A stretch of 9,709 bases of DNA from an uncultured Pseudomonadota bacterium (GTDB taxonomy: Bacteria > Pseudomonadota > Gammaproteobacteria > Burkholderiales > SG8-39). The notes below the pieces were generated by a model, which had not been told where the DNA came from, did not search any database, and worked only from the letters and a program-made list of their open reading frames with translations. The DNA lies in the NCBI GenBank assembly GCA_903895005.1, contig CAITSH010000398.1, positions 1 through 9,709 on the forward strand, given 5' to 3'. Below are positions 6,580-9,709 of this stretch, in pieces. The translations under genes were made by a program, and so were the position numbers. The stretch's first letter is position 1. Every line of letters begins with the position of its first letter.

Positions 6580-6694
6580 TCGCTCCCCGCAGGGGAGTGA
6601 AATCACCCAATCCAAGAGAAAAGATGTCTCCGGTAAAGCGATGAAGCAGCCTGTTGAGGGGGACTGAATGTGCGATAGCTATCGTGCAATCGCC

Positions 6695-7390
6695 TCAAAT
6701 CATGTTCTTGCTCCGCTCCCGCAAATACCCCTCAATCTGCTCAATGCTCCTCGCAACACCCGCCATGTTCGGATTGACCGCAAGTGCCTTGCGGAAGTAA
6801 TCCAGCGCGAGCTCGTACTGTTCGAGCGCGACGTAGATTTGGCCGTAGCCCGAAAGGGCACCGAAGTGGTCGGGGTTGCGCTTGATGACCTCGGCGCAGT
6901 CGCGCAGGGAGCGGGCGTAGTCGCCGAGCAGGAAGTACAGCGTCGCGCGCTTGTTCCAGCCCTCGGCGAACTGCGGCCGGTCGCGGATGATGCGGTTGAA
7001 GGTTTCCATCGCCGGTGCGTAGCGTGACTCACCCATCAGCGCGACGCCCTGCAGGTAAAGTCTGTCGATCGCGGGGTCGCCCGAGTGCCCCCACACCGTC
7101 CACAGGCCCTGTTCGGCGGCGGCGCGCACGTCGCGGTCAGGGTCGCTCAGCAGGCCGGTAAGAAGCGGTGCCTCGGCCATCCCGCCAGTGCCGGCGAGGC
7201 TCGCGATGCCTTGCAGGCGCCGGGCAGTACCGGGGGCGGCGATCGCCGCCAGCGCCGACTGGCGGTCAATCGGTGTTGCATCTGCGCCGAAAGCGACGGG
7301 GGCGCCCAATGCCACGACCAAGGTTACGCTCACGGTCAGGACGAAGCTCAGCGCCAGAGCAGCGCGGCGGGTGGGTAACGAAGAGGGCAT
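6695..7390 (-). CDS. Exported HEAT/TPR-repeat protein
   Basis: This 231-aa product is of unknown function and is probably periplasmic. Seen: an N-terminal MPSSLPTRRAALALSFVLTV hydrophobic signal with a cut near AFGA-DA (about residue 36). A HEAT-like helix pair follows (LLTGLLSDPDRDVRAAAEQGLW, about 76-97), then roughly three TPR units at about 109-142, 143-176 and 177-210. These carry the usual TPR residues (RATLYFLLGDYARSLRDCAEVIKRNP; GYGQIYVALEQYELALDYFRKAL). TPR and HEAT repeats bind other proteins, so it is likely a scaffold. The frame stays open up to 7693, but that part overlaps the divergent TPR gene and is not signal-like, so I chose the ATG at 7390, although no good ribosome site precedes it. 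The gene is divergent from the TPR gene at 7485 and convergent with azlD across the palindromic element. Confidence 0.82.
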   Translation of the reverse strand: MPSSLPTRRAALALSFVLTVSVTLVVALGAPVAFGADATPIDRQSALAAIAAPGTARRLQGIASLAGTGGMAEAPLLTGLLSDPDRDVRAAAEQGLWTVWGHSGDPAIDRLYLQGVALMGESRYAPAMETFNRIIRDRPQFAEGWNKRATLYFLLGDYARSLRDCAEVIKRNPDHFGALSGYGQIYVALEQYELALDYFRKALAVNPNMAGVARSIEQIEGYLRERSKNMI

Positions 7391-7484
7391 GGGGTGAATC
7401 CGTTGGCGGCCGCGGAACGTATCAGGCGGTACTATAAGTGCACAATATAAGCTGTCCCGATCCGCAACGAAAGGAGTTGTCATC
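7391..7484. promoter_or_regulatory. 94-bp divergent intergenic region shared by two TPR genes
   Basis: Promoters for both TPR genes should lie here. It holds the most AT-rich patch nearby (7430-7451), with two TATAAG strings on the plus strand (7433-7438 and 7446-7451) that could act as -10 boxes. On the minus strand, TATAGT (the complement of 7431-7436) is a possible -10. No clear -35 is visible for either direction, so the exact promoters are uncertain. Confidence 0.4.
7471..7476 (+). promoter_or_regulatory. Strong Shine-Dalgarno of the small TPR gene
   Basis: AAGGAG (preceded by GAA) lies 8 nt before the ATG at 7485. It is the best ribosome site in the window, fixes that start and suggests efficient translation. 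Confidence 0.75.
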
Positions 7485-7949
7485 ATGAAGACCGTCCTCC
7501 ATTTCATCCCCGTCCTGGCCGCGCTGTGTTTTGCTGCGGCGGTGAACGCCGCCGGCATGGATACAACGCCGGTGCAGGAGCCTCGCCAGTCAGATCTTGC
7601 AGCGGGCAAGGCGGCGCTCGATGGGAGAGACTGGAACAAGGCGCTGGATAGCCTGAATCGCGCGGCTGCGAAAGAGCCGGGCAACGCCGACATCCAGAAT
7701 TATCTTGGTTACGCCAATCGCAAATCGGGCCGGCTCGAAACCGCGTTCCGCCATTACAACGAGGCGCTGCGCCTGGATCCGAAACATCGCGGCGCGCATG
7801 AATACATCGGCGAGGCCTTCCTGATGGCGGGCAACCCGGCCAAGGCCGAGGAGCACCTTGCCGTGTTGCGGCAGCTGTGCGGGGTGTCCTGCGAGGAATA
7901 TCTCGACCTGCAAAAGTCACTGGTCGAGTACAAGTCGAAGGCGAGGTGA
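7485..7949 (+). CDS. Small exported TPR-repeat protein with C-terminal CxxxCEEY motif
   Basis: This 154-aa product is of unknown biochemical role. Seen: a classical signal peptide, MKTVLHFIPVLAALCFAAAVNAA (residues 1-23), then helical TPR units at about 34-67, 68-101 and 102-135. The best-preserved parts are NYLGYANRKSGRLETAFRHY and PKHRGAHEYIGEAFLMAGN. The tail LRQLCGVSCEEYLDLQKSL carries two Cys (C132, C136) that could form a disulfide in the periplasm. From memory, similar small TPR proteins with a C-x-x-x/G-CEEY tail are common in proteobacteria, so the tail is probably a family hallmark. A strong AAGGAG precedes the start. A terminator follows at 8004-8039. The divergent neighbour is also an exported TPR protein, which suggests a shared regulator or role. 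Confidence 0.86.
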   Translation: MKTVLHFIPVLAALCFAAAVNAAGMDTTPVQEPRQSDLAAGKAALDGRDWNKALDSLNRAAAKEPGNADIQNYLGYANRKSGRLETAFRHYNEALRLDPKHRGAHEYIGEAFLMAGNPAKAEEHLAVLRQLCGVSCEEYLDLQKSLVEYKSKAR

Positions 7950-8003
7950 TACCCGGGTAAGGCTTTGGTGCGGCGGCGGTGCGCCGCGCGGGTTTCCCAA
8001 TGG

Positions 8004-8039
8004 AAAAGGCGTCGCCGCTCGCGCGGGGACGCCTTTTTT
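8004..8039. terminator. Rho-independent terminator, probably bidirectional
   Basis: AAAAGGCGTC (8004-8013) pairs with GACGCCTTTT (8028-8037). CCGC/GCGG extends the stem inside, and the T run continues to 8039. The A run on the left lets it work for the minus strand too. It sits between the convergent small TPR gene (stop 7949) and the SWIB gene (stop 8055). Confidence 0.88.
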
Positions 8040-8054
8040 ACAGGCTAGCTGCTG

Positions 8055-8399
8055 TTACTTGAGCAGCTTGCTGACCAGCTTGGTCAGTTCAAACATCGAT
8101 ACCTGTTTCTTGCCGCCGAACACGTCCTTGAGTTTCTCGTCGGCATTGATGTTGCGACGGTTCTTCTCGTCCTGGAGCTTGTTCTTCTTGATGTATGCCC
8201 AGACTTTCTTCGTTACTTCAGTCCGCGGCATTGCCGTGGAGCCGATGATCGCGACCAGCGCGCCCGTCGGGTTGACCGGTTTCATGAACGCTGCATTGGG
8301 CTTGCGTGCGGTCTTTTTCTTTGCAGGCTTTTTGGCAACAGTCTTTTTCACGACTTTCTTCGCAACAGTCTTTTTCGCAACTTTTTTCTTCGTGGCCAT
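8055..8399 (-). CDS. SWIB/MDM2-domain protein with histone H1-like lysine tail
   Basis: This 114-aa DNA-associated protein has two parts. Residues 1-34 form a Lys/Ala/Val-rich, strongly basic tail made of KKxVAKK-type repeats, resembling histone H1 or bacterial histone-like tails. Residues about 38-113 form a SWIB domain: ALVAIIGSTAMPRTEVTKKVWAYIKKNKLQD, then RRNINADEKLKDVFGG and VSMFELTKLVSKLLK, all matching the standard SWIB sequence in order. Family members occur in Chlamydia and many beta- and gammaproteobacteria and are thought to act on the nucleoid or topology; the exact role is not established. GAGGGAG lies 6 nt before the ATG. It is a monocistronic minus-strand gene that ends at the shared terminator at 8004-8039. 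The basic tail is encoded by short direct repeats. Confidence 0.93.
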   Translation of the reverse strand: MATKKKVAKKTVAKKVVKKTVAKKPAKKKTARKPNAAFMKPVNPTGALVAIIGSTAMPRTEVTKKVWAYIKKNKLQDEKNRRNINADEKLKDVFGGKKQVSMFELTKLVSKLLK

Positions 8400-8405
8400 G
8401 AGAAT

Positions 8406-8412
8406 CTCCCTC
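8406..8412 (-). promoter_or_regulatory. Shine-Dalgarno of the SWIB gene
   Basis: On the minus strand GAGGGAG lies 6 nt upstream of the ATG at 8399. It supports this start, which gives the complete basic tail. Confidence 0.7.
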
Positions 8413-8597
8413 TAAAAATGGATCGAACAAGAATCAAAAAAAATCGGATTCAAGCAAAATATTCGACTGAGAAAACCACCCAGTGAAATCGTGCAGGAAG
8501 AGGATGCTTCACTCTTTGCCCCTTGTCAATCATCGAACAGGGGTTTTTCATAGGGAAAGTGCGGCAGCGCACATAGCCGAGGCATCGATTCTCCCTC

Positions 8598-8603
8598 TAT
8601 AAT
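8598..8603 (+). promoter_or_regulatory. Putative -10 box of the MFS gene
   Basis: A perfect TATAAT lies 67 bp upstream of the MFS ATG, in otherwise GC-rich sequence. The region 17 bp upstream (AGCCGA, 8575-8580) is a poor -35, so the promoter may depend on an activator or be weak. Transcription would begin near 8610. Confidence 0.45.
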
Positions 8604-8670
8604 CCGCGCCAGCCATCCGGCAGCGTCGCGTTTCGCGGCGCCCGCAGTGGCCCCGAAAGTCGCAGACGCC

Positions 8671-9709
8671 ATGGACGCCACCCGGAAAAACGTCTCTTTG
8701 CTCGCCGCATGCCAGGCGCTGCTGTTCACCAACAATTCCACGGTGATCGCGCTCAACGGCCTTGCCGGCTACGCCCTCGCATCGAACAAGGCCCTCGCCA
8801 CGCTGCCGGTCACCGGTTGGGTGGTGGGTGCCGCGATCAGCACCGTACCGGCCTCGATGCTGATGCGCCGAGTCGGGCGGCGCGCCGGTTTCACCGTCGG
8901 GGCATCGATAGGCATTCTCGGCGCGCTGGTCTGCTCGCTCGCGCTGTGGCTCTCCAGTTTTTGGCTGCTGTGCTGCGGCACGATTATATTTGGCGTCTAC
9001 AACGCCTTCGGCCAGTACTATCGCTTCGCGGCGGCCGATGCTTCCAAGCCCGATTTCAAGGCGCGGGCGATTTCCCTGGTGCTGGCCGGAGGCTTGGTGG
9101 GGGGCATCATCGGTCCGCAATTCAGCCAGCGCACCGTCGACCTGTTCTCCACGCAGTATATGGGCGCCTACCTGTCGCTGATCTTTTTCCTCAGCGTCGT
9201 CATCATCCTGCTGCGCTGGCTCGACATACCGACCCCGACCGAGGCGGAGCTCTCCGGTCCGGTGCGGCCGATGCGCGAGATTGCGAAGCAGCCGGCGTTT
9301 TACGTCGCTGTCACCGCCGCCACCGTAGGGTACGGCGTGATGAACCTGCTGATGGTATCGACCCCGCTGGCGATGGGCTTTTGCGGCCATCCGTTTGGCG
9401 ATGCGGCCACGGTGATCGGCTGGCACGTCATCGGCATGTTCGGGCCGTCCTTCTTTACCGGTTCGCTGATCAAGCGCTTTGGCGTGCTGGCCGTTATGTT
9501 TGCCGGTGCGCTGATCCTCTACGTCTGCGTGGCGATCGCGCTCTCGGGTATCACCGTGGCGCACTTTTGGGCGGCGATGGTGCTGCTCGGGATAGGCTGG
9601 AATTTCCTTTACATCGGCGGTACCACGCTGCTCACCGAAAGCTACCGCCCCTCTGAAAAAGCCAAGGTGCAGGGCATCAACGACATGATCATTTTCGTCA
9701 CCATGGCCA
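8671..9709 (+). CDS. MFS transporter (3' end outside window)
   Basis: Frame 1 is open from the ATG at 8671 to the last base, giving 346 residues of a major facilitator superfamily carrier in the inner membrane. Seen: alternating hydrophobic helices (about ten in view) and a loop MLMRRVGRRAGF (about residues 63-74) at the position of MFS motif A between TM2 and TM3. The first six helices run to about residue 190. A cytoplasmic linker (LDIPTPTEAELSGPVRPMREIAKQP) follows, then the second bundle (TM7 near VAVTAATVGYGVMNLLMVST). About 400 aa is usual, so some 50 residues are missing. The substrate cannot be read from sequence. A GTG at 8647 is an in-frame alternative start. A TATAAT box lies at 8598-8603. 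A long antisense frame and another plus frame over this region are Arg/His/Gly-rich shadows. Confidence 0.85.
   Translation, partial: MDATRKNVSLLAACQALLFTNNSTVIALNGLAGYALASNKALATLPVTGWVVGAAISTVPASMLMRRVGRRAGFTVGASIGILGALVCSLALWLSSFWLLCCGTIIFGVYNAFGQYYRFAAADASKPDFKARAISLVLAGGLVGGIIGPQFSQRTVDLFSTQYMGAYLSLIFFLSVVIILLRWLDIPTPTEAELSGPVRPMREIAKQPAFYVAVTAATVGYGVMNLLMVSTPLAMGFCGHPFGDAATVIGWHVIGMFGPSFFTGSLIKRFGVLAVMFAGALILYVCVAIALSGITVAHFWAAMVLLGIGWNFLYIGGTTLLTESYRPSEKAKVQGINDMIIFVTMA

Larger units (their letters stand above)
6037..6604. repeat. Giant imperfect palindromic intergenic element built of nested hairpins
   Basis: No convincing gene lies in 5983-6694. Instead, 6037 to about 6275 is an imperfect reverse complement of about 6335-6604, around a roughly 60-bp centre. 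The outermost hairpins correspond: CGCCCCC..GGGGGGGCG at 6042-6060 against CTCCCC..GGGGAG at 6582-6596. Next come GTTACTTTCTTTGC..GCAAAGAAA-GTAAC (6063-6095) against GTTACTTTTCTTG..CAAGAAAAGTGAC (6548-6579). An inner arm at 6185-6212 matches the reverse complement of 6391-6418 at 27 of 28 positions. The centre has its own stem, CTTCGCT/AGCGAAG (6307-6331). Short open frames inside look like shadows. It resembles dispersed palindromic repeats or MITE-like elements in high-GC proteobacteria. No target-site duplication was found, and boundaries are approximate. Confidence 0.75.

Noticed and set aside
6037..6604. The palindromic element as an insertion sequence or CRISPR array
   Set aside because: There is no transposase gene, no target-site duplication that I could find, and no regular repeat-spacer pattern.
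8548..9656. A 338-residue minus-strand frame and a 315-residue plus-strand frame over the MFS gene
   Set aside because: Both are Arg/His/Gly-rich shadows; the hydrophobic frame starting at 8671 shows the MFS pattern and motif A-like loop and stays open to the window end.

Overview
The window is high-GC DNA (by eye well above 60% G+C) with densely packed genes. It most likely comes from the chromosome of a betaproteobacterium or a related gammaproteobacterium. Evidence for this is a lysine-tailed SWIB/MDM2 protein of the kind common in Burkholderiales, Rhodocyclales and Xanthomonadales, a DUF6279-type lipoprotein C-terminus, an alpha/beta hydrolase with a HANGFP motif, and the azlCD pair. The exact taxon cannot be fixed from sequence reading alone. 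No phage, IS, integrase, CRISPR array, tRNA or rRNA was seen.

Layout. 1-423 (+) is the C-terminal part of a DUF6279-like lipoprotein. 424-771 has no recognisable gene. 772-2220 (+) encodes an FAD-dependent amine oxidase with a Tat/lipoprotein-type N-terminus. 2284-2358 holds two tandem hairpins, the second a perfect 32-bp palindrome acting as a terminator towards both strands. 2379-3479 (-) encodes a periplasmic transglutaminase-like protein interrupted by an in-frame TGA exactly where a conserved Trp is expected. 3550-4092 (-) is a TlpA/ResA-type thioredoxin, probably co-transcribed with it. 4129-4914 (+) is an alpha/beta hydrolase, followed closely by azlC (4943-5677) and azlD (5650-5982), which overlap and encode a branched-chain amino acid exporter. 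5983-6694 has no gene but contains a roughly 565-bp imperfect giant palindrome built of smaller hairpins. 6695-7390 (-) and 7485-7949 (+) are two divergently transcribed exported TPR proteins. 8004-8039 is a bidirectional terminator. 8055-8399 (-) is the SWIB protein. 8671 to the window end (+) is an MFS transporter cut by the edge, with a perfect TATAAT box upstream.

How the genes relate. Most products are predicted to be in the envelope: a lipoprotein, an exported flavoenzyme, an exported transglutaminase, a periplasmic thioredoxin, an amino-acid exporter, two exported TPR proteins and an MFS carrier. There is no single clear pathway. Plausible functional units are the tlpA-transglutaminase pair, the hydrolase-azlC-azlD run, and the divergent TPR pair. 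The two observations most worth following up are the giant nested palindrome between the convergent azlD and TPR genes, and the nonsense codon that removes the catalytic Asp from the transglutaminase.
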